Shown: positions 1 through 9,126, counted from the stretch's first letter. The stretch is 64,000 nt of DNA from Halobacteriovorax sp. GB3 (GCF_028649655.1 NZ_JAQSLN010000003.1:1240001-1304000), one strand, 5' to 3'. Notes: generated by a model not told the origin, from the letters alone. Program-made: numbers and translations.

Positions 1-249
1 AAATAGTGAGCGATAAGGAGAACTCTCCAAAGTATCACAAGCGTCATAGACTTCTTTTAGAGAATTAGAACTACGGTACACTTGAAGAAAGTTTTCGTTA
101 CTATCATTCAATCTTGAAAGCATTCTCTTTTTTAAAAAAACAATGGCCCATGAAGCGATACTACATACAATAAGTAAAATTAAAACGCCTTTAACAACCC
201 AGCCTGATGCCAGAATGATTGCCATAATATCTAATGATTGGTGTTCCAT
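1..249 (-). CDS. tolQ: TolQ, N-terminal part (runs off the window edge)
   Basis: Inner-membrane proton-channel subunit of the Tol-Pal system, which keeps the outer membrane attached during constriction. Only the first 83 codons are visible and the frame is open to base 1. The N-terminus has the short periplasmic tail and first membrane helix of TolQ (residues about 12-38, including SIASWAI, which also occurs in E. coli TolQ), followed by the basic cytoplasmic start KKRML and the SLKEVYDA region. AGGAG lies a few bases before the ATG at 249. It is the last visible gene of the sppA-lapB operon. ExbB or MotA-like paralogues are possible, but the N-terminal sequence fits TolQ better. Confidence 0.75.
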   Translation of the reverse strand, partial: MEHQSLDIMAIILASGWVVKGVLILLIVCSIASWAIVFLKKRMLSRLNDSNENFLQVYRSSNSLKEVYDACDTLESSPYRSLF

Positions 250-322
250 TCAAACTCCTATTAAGTTTTTCTTAACTTAAATTATTCTAACAAGTGAAAG
301 TGCAACTGAAAACCGTGGAAGC

Positions 323-1150
323 TTATGCAGACCTACGTTGCTTGTAATAAAGATAGATGCTCGTGGCTAAAAGCATAATTAAATAATGGACTGACTCGAT
401 TGGTCTTGAAAAAACAAAAGGAGAATACTCAGAATTCCAAAATAAATCTTCTCCTAAAAAGATATAGAGTGGAAAAATATAAAGCCCGAGGTAGGGAATC
501 AGACTTTTCCAACTCCTCTGCCCTATTGATATAAAGCTAACCAGAAGGAGAATAGAAAAGAGATAAGGAAAATCAAACCCCTTCGTATAAACAAAAGTAT
601 TTTTTAGGAAAAGAAAATTCATCAAACAATAAAGTACTGTACGCGATAATCTCATTGTCCCTTTTGTCGGATAAATTTGCTCAACCATGTTAATAACAAC
701 GACATCACAACTATAAAAAGTTCCAATCAATAGAAATGAACTTATCATTCCCCAGAAACTAAATTGAGAAAATTCATTGACGACAGGACTTCCTAAAATC
801 AAACAAAAAGCAAAAAGAAATAAAGACACAACCCAAATAAGAGGATCGATAGGCCTTGAATCTTCAATGAGAGAGTCTACAAAAGGTCTACGAGAAGAGG
901 ACCAAATACTGACACACTTTATAACAACAAAACTAGCACAGAGCTTGCAGATCACGGCAATCATCCACGCTTGATCAGTAATCCAATTATCAATGATAGC
1001 GAAGCTATGTGAGAGCTGAAGGTGAAAGAATGTGATGAGAGAAATAACTCCCATATGAACAAACCATAGAACAAAGAAAAAAAGTCCGTAGAGTAAGAAA
1101 TGAGTCAAAAGGTTGTGATCAAAAAAACGATCAAGCCTTTTAACCATCAT
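323..1150 (-). CDS. Multi-pass membrane protein of unknown function
   Basis: About 275 residues with roughly seven to eight hydrophobic segments spread along the whole length, so it is an integral inner-membrane protein. Short basic loops separate the helices and it ends in YYKQRRSA. I recognise no family. The start is placed at 1150 because this ATG overlaps the stop of the preceding gene (ATGA) and follows AAGGAA; an earlier in-frame ATG at 1177 would give a 31-bp overlap and has less support. It lies between a secreted protein gene and tolQ in the same operon, suggesting an envelope role, which is inference from position only. Confidence 0.7.
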   Translation of the reverse strand: MMVKRLDRFFDHNLLTHFLLYGLFFFVLWFVHMGVISLITFFHLQLSHSFAIIDNWITDQAWMIAVICKLCASFVVIKCVSIWSSSRRPFVDSLIEDSRPIDPLIWVVSLFLFAFCLILGSPVVNEFSQFSFWGMISSFLLIGTFYSCDVVVINMVEQIYPTKGTMRLSRTVLYCLMNFLFLKNTFVYTKGFDFPYLFSILLLVSFISIGQRSWKSLIPYLGLYIFPLYIFLGEDLFWNSEYSPFVFSRPIESVHYLIMLLATSIYLYYKQRRSA

Positions 1151-2004
1151 AGAATTTCCTTCTTTGGGCTTAGCCATTTTATTTGCAACTCAGGTGAAGG
1201 ATATATTTTATTATATCCCTTATAGAGAATATTTGTTTTTACGAGAGTCTGAATTTTAGAAAGAAGATCCATGTAGCGATTCCATAGCTCTAAGTCATTT
1301 CTTAAATAACTCTCCATCGATTTTGTCACTGTGTATTGTTCACTGACTTCAAAACCTTTATCCCAAATAACTTCATCGTATTTTGCGAGAACCTTTTTCA
1401 AGATTTCCTTGTCGAGTTTTTTCCCATAGTAATTTGTTCCAAAGAAATCCATCAATGACTTGTCTTCAATCTTTTTTATAAAGTACTCGTTCTTAATACG
1501 AAGATAGTCTTCAAACATAAGAAGAGAGATCTCTGCTTTTGTTAAATCCATTGTTCTAATGAATGGAACAGAAATTAAGAATGTAAATTGATTCTCACTA
1601 GAAGGCAGTGCCATGTGAGTAACGTTTGGAGACTCTGTATAGAGAACTCTAAATTTAACACCAAAGTGACCATACTTATTTAGAAATTTAGAGAAGTATT
1701 CATTCACCCCATAGTCAGGCTTTTTGATATCCCACTTTAATACAGGAGCATTTTTCACGAGCCAAAGCTCTGTAGCGAAGTCCCAGAACTCACTACGGAC
1801 AGGAAGATTATACTTAGACTGCATCTCTTTAACTTTCTGGGCCTTCTTCTCTTTTTCTTTTTCGAGCTTAATTCTAGCCTCTTCATCAAGGCCGTCTTTC
1901 TTTAGGACTTTCTTAATTTTAGAGAAATCAACAAACTCATTTTCAACTTGGGCGTAAGATGAAATTTGAAATAGTAATGAAAGAGGTAAGATGATCTTTT
2001 TCAT
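1147..2004 (-). CDS. Secreted protein with a weak resemblance to an M48-type peptidase lacking its zinc motif
   Basis: 285 residues beginning with a signal peptide (MKKIILPLSLLFQISSYA, then Q) and followed by a very charged helix (residues about 30-65). The middle part (MALPSSENQFTFLISVPFI then a helix with EISLLMFEDYL) is laid out like the strand-loop-helix of M48 metallopeptidases, but the HExxH zinc motif is absent; FEDYL stands in its place. The resemblance is weak and rests on pattern only. AGGGGA precedes the start. It overlaps the upstream gene by four bases (ATGA) and the downstream gene by four, so the three are probably translationally coupled. Confidence 0.7.
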   Translation of the reverse strand: MKKIILPLSLLFQISSYAQVENEFVDFSKIKKVLKKDGLDEEARIKLEKEKEKKAQKVKEMQSKYNLPVRSEFWDFATELWLVKNAPVLKWDIKKPDYGVNEYFSKFLNKYGHFGVKFRVLYTESPNVTHMALPSSENQFTFLISVPFIRTMDLTKAEISLLMFEDYLRIKNEYFIKKIEDKSLMDFFGTNYYGKKLDKEILKKVLAKYDEVIWDKGFEVSEQYTVTKSMESYLRNDLELWNRYMDLLSKIQTLVKTNILYKGYNKIYPSPELQIKWLSPKKEIL

Positions 2005-2432
2005 AGTCCATTCCCCTGTGTCATCGACTTTCCATAATTAAATTGGTCGTAGAGACGCCCCCAATAATACATTTCCGATAAATTCAAATTGAGGCTGTCA
2101 TAGAATTTTGAATATTTCATATTAAAACAATCTCTAACTTTCTTATCAGAGACAAATTCTTTTTGAATATAACCAACATAACCACCAGATTTAATCATAA
2201 GCCAATCTTTTTCAAAGACCGACCGTTCTTTGTCTCCAACTTTGATTGCCATCACTCTGAAGGGATGACCACATTCAAAAGTCGTTAAAATCTGGGAATA
2301 ACGATCAGGGTTTTGATGGAGCTGAGCAAACATAGTTTGCAAATAAGCAACACGAATCACCTTAGCCTTGCTTTTAGCAAAGGAGCTTGTCGTAACAATC
2401 ATTAATGAGATTATGAATAGTTTTTTCATCAT
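2001..2432 (-). CDS. Small secreted protein, SH3-like
   Basis: About 143 residues. The N-terminus MMKKLFIISLMIVTTSSFAKS is a typical signal peptide, so the mature protein is periplasmic or exported. The segment CGHPFRVMAIKVGDKERSVFEKDWLMIKS followed by GYVGYIQKEFV, given here only as a pattern of short pieces (CGHPFRV, DWLMIK, GYVGYI), resembles bacterial SH3 repeats. The start at 2432 follows AAGG and lies five bases after the lapB stop; the longer upstream frame overlaps lapB and has no signal peptide at its beginning. No enzymatic motif is seen. It probably binds a partner or peptidoglycan, which is inference. Confidence 0.7.
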   Translation of the reverse strand: MMKKLFIISLMIVTTSSFAKSKAKVIRVAYLQTMFAQLHQNPDRYSQILTTFECGHPFRVMAIKVGDKERSVFEKDWLMIKSGGYVGYIQKEFVSDKKVRDCFNMKYSKFYDSLNLNLSEMYYWGRLYDQFNYGKSMTQGNGL

Positions 2433-2436
2433 GAAA

Positions 2437-3672
2437 TTAAACCTTCCATCTAAATTGAATCGTCTCCCACTGGTGACACTGAGGACAGCGCCAAAAGATT
2501 TCATCAGAGTTATACCCACATTCACGGCAAAAGTGTTTCGTTAGAGATTGGTGTAGTCCATCCAATAACTTTTTCATATGGGCCATCGCTTCTTGCGTTT
2601 TATCTAACTCAATCAGAAGTTTCACATACTCTGCTTTCATAACTTCTGAAGGATTCTTATTCGTCTCCATCCACTGCTTAAGAACCTCGTAGGCACTTCC
2701 AATTTTCCCATCACTCTTTAATAATCTAACCTTAGAAAGAATAACTGATGGTGATGAGAGAAGTTCCATATCATCAAGATCCAAAAAGAAATCGCGAATC
2801 ATCTTAAAGCGCGTGTTATAAGAATCTTTTTGAGACTCATCTCCTTTGAATCCTTCTTCAAGAGATTCAAAAATAAATGAAGCATACATTGGATGCTCTT
2901 TTAATAATTCGAGAAGAAGTGATTTAGACCCCTCTAGATCTCCCTCTTGGAGTAACAGTCTAAGTCTTAAGATTTTTGCTGATACAGAAGGTGCAAAACG
3001 AAAAGCATCATCTAAATCTTCATGGCATGCACCAAACTCTGCTTTTTCAAAGTGTGCCTTGGCCTTTTGAACAAGAATATGAGAGATCGTCTCTGCCTGG
3101 TTTTCATGTCCAACTTTAGAAAGCATGATGCGATAATTATAGGCCTGATCCCACTCCCCTATATCTTCATAAATACGGCAGAGTGATTGGATGACTTCAT
3201 ATTGATCGCGATTGATTTTTAAAACATCTTTATAAGTTTCAATCGCCTTATCAATGAATCCGCCTTTATCAAAATCGACAGCGAGCTCTTTTAGAGCATG
3301 CAATCGTGAGGATTCAGAAATATTTTCTCTTGCGATCAATGAGCGGTGGATACTAATGGCCTTTTCAATCTCTCCATTACTTCTAAAGAGACCTCCAAGG
3401 GCAAAGTATGTTTCTATTGTTTCTCTGTTAATATCAACGGCATTTAAAAATTCTTTAATCGCGAGGTCTTTATTTCCAGAAATAAGGTATTGAGTAGCAT
3501 TGAGAAAGACTTTTGATTGTGCTTCATAGATTGAATTTCTATAGCGCTTAGAAAGTTTTATACCAGTGTCCTTCTCCATCAAGTAATGATAGAAAAGGAT
3601 TAACATACTACCGAGTGCAATGATGGCCAGCAGGTGGTCCTGGGCCCAAGCGATCAATTGATCAAAAGTCAT
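2437..3672 (-). CDS. lapB: LapB (YciM), LPS assembly regulator
   Basis: LapB is anchored in the inner membrane and presents LpxC to the FtsH protease, setting the rate of lipid A synthesis. The 411-residue protein has the whole family layout: one membrane helix near residues 9-26, a basic stretch, a run of TPR repeats (residues about 50-370), and a C-terminal rubredoxin-like metal-binding knuckle with two Cys-x-x-Cys pairs (CREC and CPQC) and a nearby Trp. AGGGATA precedes the ATG. It starts 9 bases after sppA. In E. coli lapB has other neighbours, so the pairing with sppA and tolQ is lineage-specific. Confidence 0.88.
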   Translation of the reverse strand: MTFDQLIAWAQDHLLAIIALGSMLILFYHYLMEKDTGIKLSKRYRNSIYEAQSKVFLNATQYLISGNKDLAIKEFLNAVDINRETIETYFALGGLFRSNGEIEKAISIHRSLIARENISESSRLHALKELAVDFDKGGFIDKAIETYKDVLKINRDQYEVIQSLCRIYEDIGEWDQAYNYRIMLSKVGHENQAETISHILVQKAKAHFEKAEFGACHEDLDDAFRFAPSVSAKILRLRLLLQEGDLEGSKSLLLELLKEHPMYASFIFESLEEGFKGDESQKDSYNTRFKMIRDFFLDLDDMELLSSPSVILSKVRLLKSDGKIGSAYEVLKQWMETNKNPSEVMKAEYVKLLIELDKTQEAMAHMKKLLDGLHQSLTKHFCRECGYNSDEIFWRCPQCHQWETIQFRWKV

Positions 3673-3681
3673 TCTTTATCC

Positions 3682-4608
3682 CTATTTAAACATCAAGACT
3701 GGAGTTCCGTGAACAAGCCCCTCTAAATTGAGGTTCGTACTCACTTCTTCAACATTTTCTAAAATGTCCCAAATTGTTTTTTTCTTTTTCTTCTTAATTT
3801 CTTTAAATGCAAATTCACCATCAAGACCTAGCTCTTCATGAATTTCGCGACCTGCTGCCCAAAGGCCAGCAAGCTTATCAACAAGTCCATATTGGTATGC
3901 CAGTTCACCTGAGAAAATTTGCCCTTGAGCAAGCTCTCTAATATCACCTTTGATTCTCTCCTTACGAGTTTTCATAATATCTGTGATAAATTGCTCATGA
4001 ACACCACCTAGAAGCGCACCCATCATGGCCTTTTCTTCTTCAGTAATTGGACGATATGGTTGACCGATGTCTTTGTAGCGACCGGCCTTAAGTGGCTGAG
4101 GATTAACTTTCGCAAATTCAAAGAGCTTAGAAAGATCTGTAAACTGCATAATAACACCAATTGAACCTGTTAAAGTTCCTGGGCTTGAATAAATTCTTCT
4201 ACAGGCAGAACCTAGATAGTAACCACCACTAGCGGCAATAGAACCAAAGCTAGCATAGATTGGTTTTCCTTTTGTCGCGCTCTTTTTCTTACTTTCAAAA
4301 GCAGAGTCAATACGACGAATCTCTTCATAGATTTCTTGAGTTGGTCCAACTGCTCCACCTGGTGAGTTGATTCTCATGATGATGGCCTTAATTGAGTCGT
4401 CCTTCTCAGCTTTGTGAAGAAGCTCAACTGTTCTTTTCGAATCCATGATCACGCCGTTCACTTCAATAATACCAATTGAAGCCTTAGTGACAGTTTGGTT
4501 TTCAGTTTCAAAAACCTTCATTGTAAAGCCTGCGAAAATCATCAGAACGATAAAGAAAAGGGCAATCATAATAAGAACACCAGTTACGGCTCTATTTTTC
4601 GTACTCAC
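3682..4608 (-). CDS. sppA: Signal peptide peptidase SppA (S49 family, short form)
   Basis: Membrane serine protease that degrades signal peptides left after secretion. The 308-residue protein has one N-terminal membrane helix (about 12-32) and a single S49 domain, as in the short SppA of Bacillus rather than the duplicated E. coli form. SPGG (82-85) forms the oxyanion region, Ser127 in AASGGYY is the nucleophile and Lys179 in RYKDIG the general base; their spacing of 52 equals that of Ser147/Lys199 in B. subtilis SppA. The start codon is GTG, preceded by GGAG. It is the first gene of the operon running to tolQ. Confidence 0.92.
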   Translation of the reverse strand: MSTKNRAVTGVLIMIALFFIVLMIFAGFTMKVFETENQTVTKASIGIIEVNGVIMDSKRTVELLHKAEKDDSIKAIIMRINSPGGAVGPTQEIYEEIRRIDSAFESKKKSATKGKPIYASFGSIAASGGYYLGSACRRIYSSPGTLTGSIGVIMQFTDLSKLFEFAKVNPQPLKAGRYKDIGQPYRPITEEEKAMMGALLGGVHEQFITDIMKTRKERIKGDIRELAQGQIFSGELAYQYGLVDKLAGLWAAGREIHEELGLDGEFAFKEIKKKKKKTIWDILENVEEVSTNLNLEGLVHGTPVLMFK

Positions 4609-4784
4609 TATTCAACTCCATTTTGCCTAGAACATGACTAGTACCCAACCTTGGGCCAATAATTGTGGTGAGTATATCTTCCCAAAAACATTGAGTTCCG
4701 TAAACATTTAGAGTCTTTTTCTGTGGATTTCTCCTTAAGGTTTGTAAAAATTTGGACGATAATTAAGAAAAGGTGGAGGATTCC

Positions 4785-5066
4785 ATGAAAAAACTTATTT
4801 TATTTATAGTATCAGTGATTATATCAACAGTTCACGCGGAGCAATATCAGGCACCATCTGTTGAGCTTAAAAATGATTACGATCTTTCAAATAGTAAACC
4901 AAAGCAAGAGAATTGGGATTCCAATTTTCGTGTCCAAGAAGAAGCTGAAAGTGATCGTTTCCTAGCATCGGAAGAGGAAGAACAAAAGCGTGGCCCATCT
5001 TCAGAAGCCCCGAAGACTGAGAAAAAAGATCAAGATAAAATGAAAGCTTGGCCTTTAATGGACTAA
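4785..5066 (+). CDS. Small secreted acidic protein
   Basis: 93 residues: a signal peptide (MKKLILFIVSVIISTVHA, cut before EQYQ) and a mature part of about 75 residues dominated by Glu, Lys, Ser and Pro, with no Cys and no recognisable domain, so probably unstructured. The start is the ATG directly after GGTGGAGGA. The stop overlaps the rlmN stop on the other strand by four bases. Function unknown. Confidence 0.65.
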   Translation: MKKLILFIVSVIISTVHAEQYQAPSVELKNDYDLSNSKPKQENWDSNFRVQEEAESDRFLASEEEEQKRGPSSEAPKTEKKDQDKMKAWPLMD

Positions 5067-6175
5067 TCCCAGAGATTAATCTTATCTTCCATTTCACTTT
5101 TTAGTTGTCCACAAGCGGCCAAGATGTCAGAGCCCTTTGTCGTTCTTACTGTCGTAATATAACCTTTTTTCATTAGCTCATTTTGAAACCATTTGATTCT
5201 GTTTTCACTTGGTCTTTTAAAATCACTATCAGGGTATTCATTAAACGGAATAAGATTAATTTTAGAAACCTTCGCATCGAGAAGCTTCTCTAGCGCATCG
5301 ACATCTTCTTTTCTGTCATTGTACTCAGAAATGAGAAGATACTCATATGTGATCCAACGGTGTGCTTTTAGAGGAATTTTCTTAATCGCCTCAAGAAGGC
5401 GATCCAAATCATAGGCCTTATTAATCGGCATTAACTCAGAGCGAATATTATTATGAGCTGCGTGCAAAGAAATCGCGATATTTACTGGTGGAAACTCGTG
5501 TAATTTTTCAATCTGAGGAACGAGTCCAGAAGTTGAAAGGGTGATCTTTCTTTGACCAAGCATAAGGCCATGATCATCAGTAAAGATCTGTGTTGCAACT
5601 TTAACATTTTCAAAATTGTGAAGAGGCTCACCTTGTCCCATGTAGACAATATTTGTTAATTTCTCACCTTTGGACTCTGTATTGAGAAAGTTTTGAACAG
5701 CTAAGAACTGCCCTACAATTTCAGAGCTATCTAAGTGACGAGTCAGACCCATCGTTCCGGTGTGACAAAAAGTACAACCAATAGCACAACCAACCTGCGA
5801 TGAGAGACAAAGAGTTAAGCGATTATTTTTTGCTGGGATGGCCACAGCTTCAACCGTTTTATCATCAGTCATAGCGACGAGAAATTTTCTTGTTCCATCG
5901 ACAGATAAGCCGTTCCAAACAATTCTTGGAAGACGCGTATCGAGATTCTCTGAGATATAAGACTTCACCTTTTTAGAAACATTCGTCCATTCATCTAAAT
6001 TGTGAACGTGCTTTTTGTAAATCCAATCATAAATTTGATTGGCCACAAATTTAGAAAGTCCATTCTCTTGAAAATGGTCCCTTAAATCGTTAATTGTAAA
6101 TGAATAGAGTGATCTCTTTTCTAGGTTTGGTTTCACGTCTTCCCTTTCTCTTTTTGTTTCCCTCTTTTCATACAC
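5063..6175 (-). CDS. rlmN: RlmN, 23S rRNA A2503 / tRNA A37 C2-methyltransferase
   Basis: Radical-SAM enzyme that methylates C2 of A2503 in 23S rRNA and A37 in some tRNAs. The 370-residue protein has the N-terminal helical domain (FVANQIYDWIYKK), then the radical-SAM cluster motif CAIGCTFC, where the three cysteines bind the 4Fe-4S cluster. NIVYMGQGEP (SAM binding) and a late Cys in DILAACGQL, the position of the resolving cysteine, follow. A charged N-terminal tail of about 20 residues precedes the family's usual beginning. No strong Shine-Dalgarno is seen before the ATG. It stands alone, convergent with the small secreted protein. Confidence 0.95.
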   Translation of the reverse strand: MYEKRETKREREDVKPNLEKRSLYSFTINDLRDHFQENGLSKFVANQIYDWIYKKHVHNLDEWTNVSKKVKSYISENLDTRLPRIVWNGLSVDGTRKFLVAMTDDKTVEAVAIPAKNNRLTLCLSSQVGCAIGCTFCHTGTMGLTRHLDSSEIVGQFLAVQNFLNTESKGEKLTNIVYMGQGEPLHNFENVKVATQIFTDDHGLMLGQRKITLSTSGLVPQIEKLHEFPPVNIAISLHAAHNNIRSELMPINKAYDLDRLLEAIKKIPLKAHRWITYEYLLISEYNDRKEDVDALEKLLDAKVSKINLIPFNEYPDSDFKRPSENRIKWFQNELMKKGYITTVRTTKGSDILAACGQLKSEMEDKINLWD

Positions 6176-6432
6176 TTAAATACTATTTGGAACAAGGGAT
6201 TGATTCTAAATTTCAAACCCCATTCTTAAAAATTTCAAAACTCTAAGGTTAGCTTGGACACAAATGACTTAAACTACTAATTTAATTAAGAAAGATAAGT
6301 AGCTTTTCAATTTCACACATTCATATAAAAAAAACAATAAAGTCATAAAGTCATTGTGCAAAATAGATCCTAGCAATATCAATAATATTAATTAACGATT
6401 CCAAAAAGATTTCTGATGACTTGGAGAATTGA

Positions 6433-7287
6433 ATGTTTTTTAAACTATTTGTTTTACTTTTAATTGTGTTTACAAGTTTGAATTCAACAAGCTTTGCGTG
6501 GATGAAGATCAAGACCCCTGAAGAACAATTTCAACAACTTCGTTTTGGACAAGCACTAGAAGAAAAATTGAATCCAAATCAGATTTCCCTACTCGTTTGG
6601 AATATTTTTAAAGGGAATAAAGAGGATTGGTCATCCGATCTAAAAAGCTTAAGCCACAATAAGGACTTAATACTTCTCCAAGAAATGTTACTGAATAAGA
6701 AAATGAAATCTGTGCTCGAGGAGTTTACTAATTATCAATTTGATGGAGCAATTAGCTTTCTCTATGAGAGCGAAAATATCCCTACAGGTGTCATAACTGC
6801 TTCAAGAGCAAAACCATTTGTTAGTAAAGCATTTATAAGCAAAGTGAAAGAACCTATTTTAAGAACACCTAAAACCGGTATGGTTTCTAAGTATAGTTTA
6901 GAAGGGAGAAATGACACACTCCTTGTAATAAATATTCATGCAATTAATTTTGTCTCCCTAAAGAGCTTTTCATCTCAATTAGATGAATATAGTTCAATTC
7001 TTAAATTACATAATGGTCCAATTATCTTTGCAGGCGACTTTAACACATGGTCAAAAGAGAGACTTAATTATCTTCAAAACTACATGAGTGAGTATGATCT
7101 TAAGGCAATTGATTTTCTAGATGATGATAGACTTAAGTTTTTAGGGAATCCTCTCGATTTCATATATGTTCGCGGACTAGATTATTCCTTCGCGCGGGTT
7201 AGAACAGACAGGGAAGGATCAGACCACAAGGCGCTAACAGTAGATTTAAGAGTTAATTTTTTAGATAGAACTGATGATTTAAATTGA
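6433..7287 (+). CDS. Secreted EEP-family hydrolase, YafD-like, copy 1
   Basis: First of three tandem paralogues. 284 residues with a signal peptide (about 1-22, ending SFA). It belongs to the endonuclease/exonuclease/phosphatase fold and resembles E. coli YafD over its whole length. The metal and catalytic motifs are present: LVWN (Asn57), LLQE (Glu84), NIHAIN (His), GDFNTW (Asp/Asn), LDFIY (Asp) and SDHKAL (final Asp-His). Substrate is unknown; DNA, RNA and phosphoesters are all handled by this fold. Export suggests action in the periplasm or outside the cell, for example on prey or environmental nucleic acid, which is inference. The stop overlaps the next gene's start. Confidence 0.85.
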   Translation: MFFKLFVLLLIVFTSLNSTSFAWMKIKTPEEQFQQLRFGQALEEKLNPNQISLLVWNIFKGNKEDWSSDLKSLSHNKDLILLQEMLLNKKMKSVLEEFTNYQFDGAISFLYESENIPTGVITASRAKPFVSKAFISKVKEPILRTPKTGMVSKYSLEGRNDTLLVINIHAINFVSLKSFSSQLDEYSSILKLHNGPIIFAGDFNTWSKERLNYLQNYMSEYDLKAIDFLDDDRLKFLGNPLDFIYVRGLDYSFARVRTDREGSDHKALTVDLRVNFLDRTDDLN

Positions 7288-8111
7288 AGACTAGACAAAT
7301 TATTTTAATATTCATTTTTTTGACCTATTGTATTTCAAGCAGCTTTGCTTGGACAAATATCCAGGTTCCCACTGAAAATGAACAACATTTAAGCTTTGGT
7401 CAAACATTTACCAATGAACTCGATCCTGATGACATTTCCCTTCTCGTTTGGAATATCTACAAGGGAGAAAAGGAAAATTGGCCTAGAGATATAAAGAAAC
7501 TCAGCTACAACAAAGACCTCATACTTTTACAGGAAATGTTGCTCACCGATGAAATGAATGCTGTCTTTGATAGCTTTGTGTACTATCAATTTGATGCCGC
7601 CATAAGTTTTATCTATAAAAAGACAAATGTTCCAACAGGTGTCCTTACAGGATCAATAGCAAGTCCTTCTATGGCGAAGGCCATGAGAACACAAAAAAGA
7701 GAGCCCGTTCTTAAAACTCCAAAAACGAGTTTAGTTACGAAGTATAAATTAAAAGGAAGAGATGACTCACTTTTGGTCATCAATATTCACTCGATTAACT
7801 TTGTCTCACTTAAAACCTTTATCTCTCAATTTACAAAGTTCAACACTACTTTAAAAGAGCATAAAGGCCCTATTATTTTCGCTGGAGACTTTAATACTTG
7901 GTCTAAAGAAAGATTTAACTTCATGGATCGCTTCATGAGCTCTCATAATCTTAAGGCCATCGAATTTGATCAAGATGATAGAATGACATTCTTTGGTAAT
8001 CCTCTAGACTATATTTTTATCAAAGGACTAAATTACTCAGATGCTAAAGTATTATCTGACTTTACTAGTTCTGATCACAAACCACTGACAGTTAAGTTAA
8101 ACGTACTTTAA
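7284..8111 (+). CDS. Secreted EEP-family hydrolase, YafD-like, copy 2
   Basis: Second paralogue, 275 residues. The start is a TTG whose last bases overlap the stop of copy 1 (TTGA), with no clear Shine-Dalgarno, so it is probably translated by coupling. Signal peptide about 1-22 (ends SSFA). All catalytic motifs are kept: LVWNIYKGE, LLQEM, NIHSIN, GDFNTW, LDYIF and SDHKPL. It is clearly a duplicate of the flanking genes but diverged along its whole length, so the duplication is old rather than an assembly artefact. Confidence 0.85.
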   Translation: MKTRQIILIFIFLTYCISSSFAWTNIQVPTENEQHLSFGQTFTNELDPDDISLLVWNIYKGEKENWPRDIKKLSYNKDLILLQEMLLTDEMNAVFDSFVYYQFDAAISFIYKKTNVPTGVLTGSIASPSMAKAMRTQKREPVLKTPKTSLVTKYKLKGRDDSLLVINIHSINFVSLKTFISQFTKFNTTLKEHKGPIIFAGDFNTWSKERFNFMDRFMSSHNLKAIEFDQDDRMTFFGNPLDYIFIKGLNYSDAKVLSDFTSSDHKPLTVKLNVL

Positions 8112-8224
8112 AATTTCTAACGACAAGACTCATAAGCTAGCGGGAATTCGCAATTTTTTTTATTGCCATCTCCCACGAAACTCCTTCAAACTATGTAGAG
8201 AAATACATAAAAGAAGGATTTTTT

Positions 8225-9058
8225 ATGCTAATGAGATGGAGCTTAGTGGGCATCATTGCCCTTTTTGGACTACAAGCAAATTGTCATGCTTGGCCTAATT
8301 TAAAAATTCCCACTAAAAATAAAATGCAGATTAAATTCGGGCAAGCTCAAAGTGAAGAGCTTGATCCAGAACATATTTCATTGCTCGTTTGGAATATGTA
8401 CAAAGGCGAGAAAGAATCCTGGTCTGAAGATATCAATGAACTTGGTCAAAGTAGAGACATCCTTATTCTCCAAGAAATGTTTTTAAACGAAAAAATGAAA
8501 TCAACATTTGAAGAATTTAAAGATCACCAATTCGATGCAGGGATTAGTTTTATCTATGAAGAAGATATGATTCCAACAGGAGTAATTACCGCTTCTAAAG
8601 TAGAACCGATCTTCTCCAACGCTGTGAGATCACCAAGAAGAGAGCCAATCATTAAGACGCCTAAGATGAGTATGGTTACGAAGTACAAATTGAAAGGCTT
8701 AAAAGAGAGCCTTCTCGTTCTCAACATTCACGCGGTTAATTTTGTTTCGACAAAGAAGCTCTCCTATCAATTATATAATTTAGCATCAATTGCTAAAGAA
8801 CATAAAGGCCCTATTATTTTCGCGGGAGACTTCAATACATGGTCAAAGAAAAAAGCAAATCTACTCTTTGATCTTATGAATCGACTCGGACTGAAAGTTG
8901 TAAAATTTGATAAAGAACATGATGATAGAATGCGCGTCTTTGGAAGAATTATAGACTTTATTTTTATCAAAGGTCTAAGTTATAGCGATGCCAAAGTTTG
9001 GGGGCAAATTGAAGGTTCCGATCATAAGGCCATGACCGTCAATTTAAAAGTTAATTAA
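8225..9058 (+). CDS. Secreted EEP-family hydrolase, YafD-like, copy 3
   Basis: Third paralogue, 277 residues, separated from copy 2 by 113 bases and provided with its own AAGAAGGA ribosome site. Signal peptide about 1-22 (ends CHA). Motifs LVWNMYKGE, LQEMF, NIHAVN, GDFNTW, IDFIF and SDHKAM are all present, so it should be catalytically competent. Together the three genes form a small secreted-hydrolase locus. I see nothing in the sequence that tells their substrates apart. Confidence 0.85.
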   Translation: MLMRWSLVGIIALFGLQANCHAWPNLKIPTKNKMQIKFGQAQSEELDPEHISLLVWNMYKGEKESWSEDINELGQSRDILILQEMFLNEKMKSTFEEFKDHQFDAGISFIYEEDMIPTGVITASKVEPIFSNAVRSPRREPIIKTPKMSMVTKYKLKGLKESLLVLNIHAVNFVSTKKLSYQLYNLASIAKEHKGPIIFAGDFNTWSKKKANLLFDLMNRLGLKVVKFDKEHDDRMRVFGRIIDFIFIKGLSYSDAKVWGQIEGSDHKAMTVNLKVN

Positions 9059-9126
9059 AATATCTCCAGAGAGTTAAGATAACCTATTGATTTATTGATA
9101 TTTATTTTAACTCTCCTCTTCTTTAA

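Noticed and set aside
9069-9115. Inverted repeat GAGAGTTAA / TTAACTCTC after the third YafD-like gene
   Set aside because: The loop is 29 bases, the stem is AT-rich and the T run is poor; not a convincing terminator.
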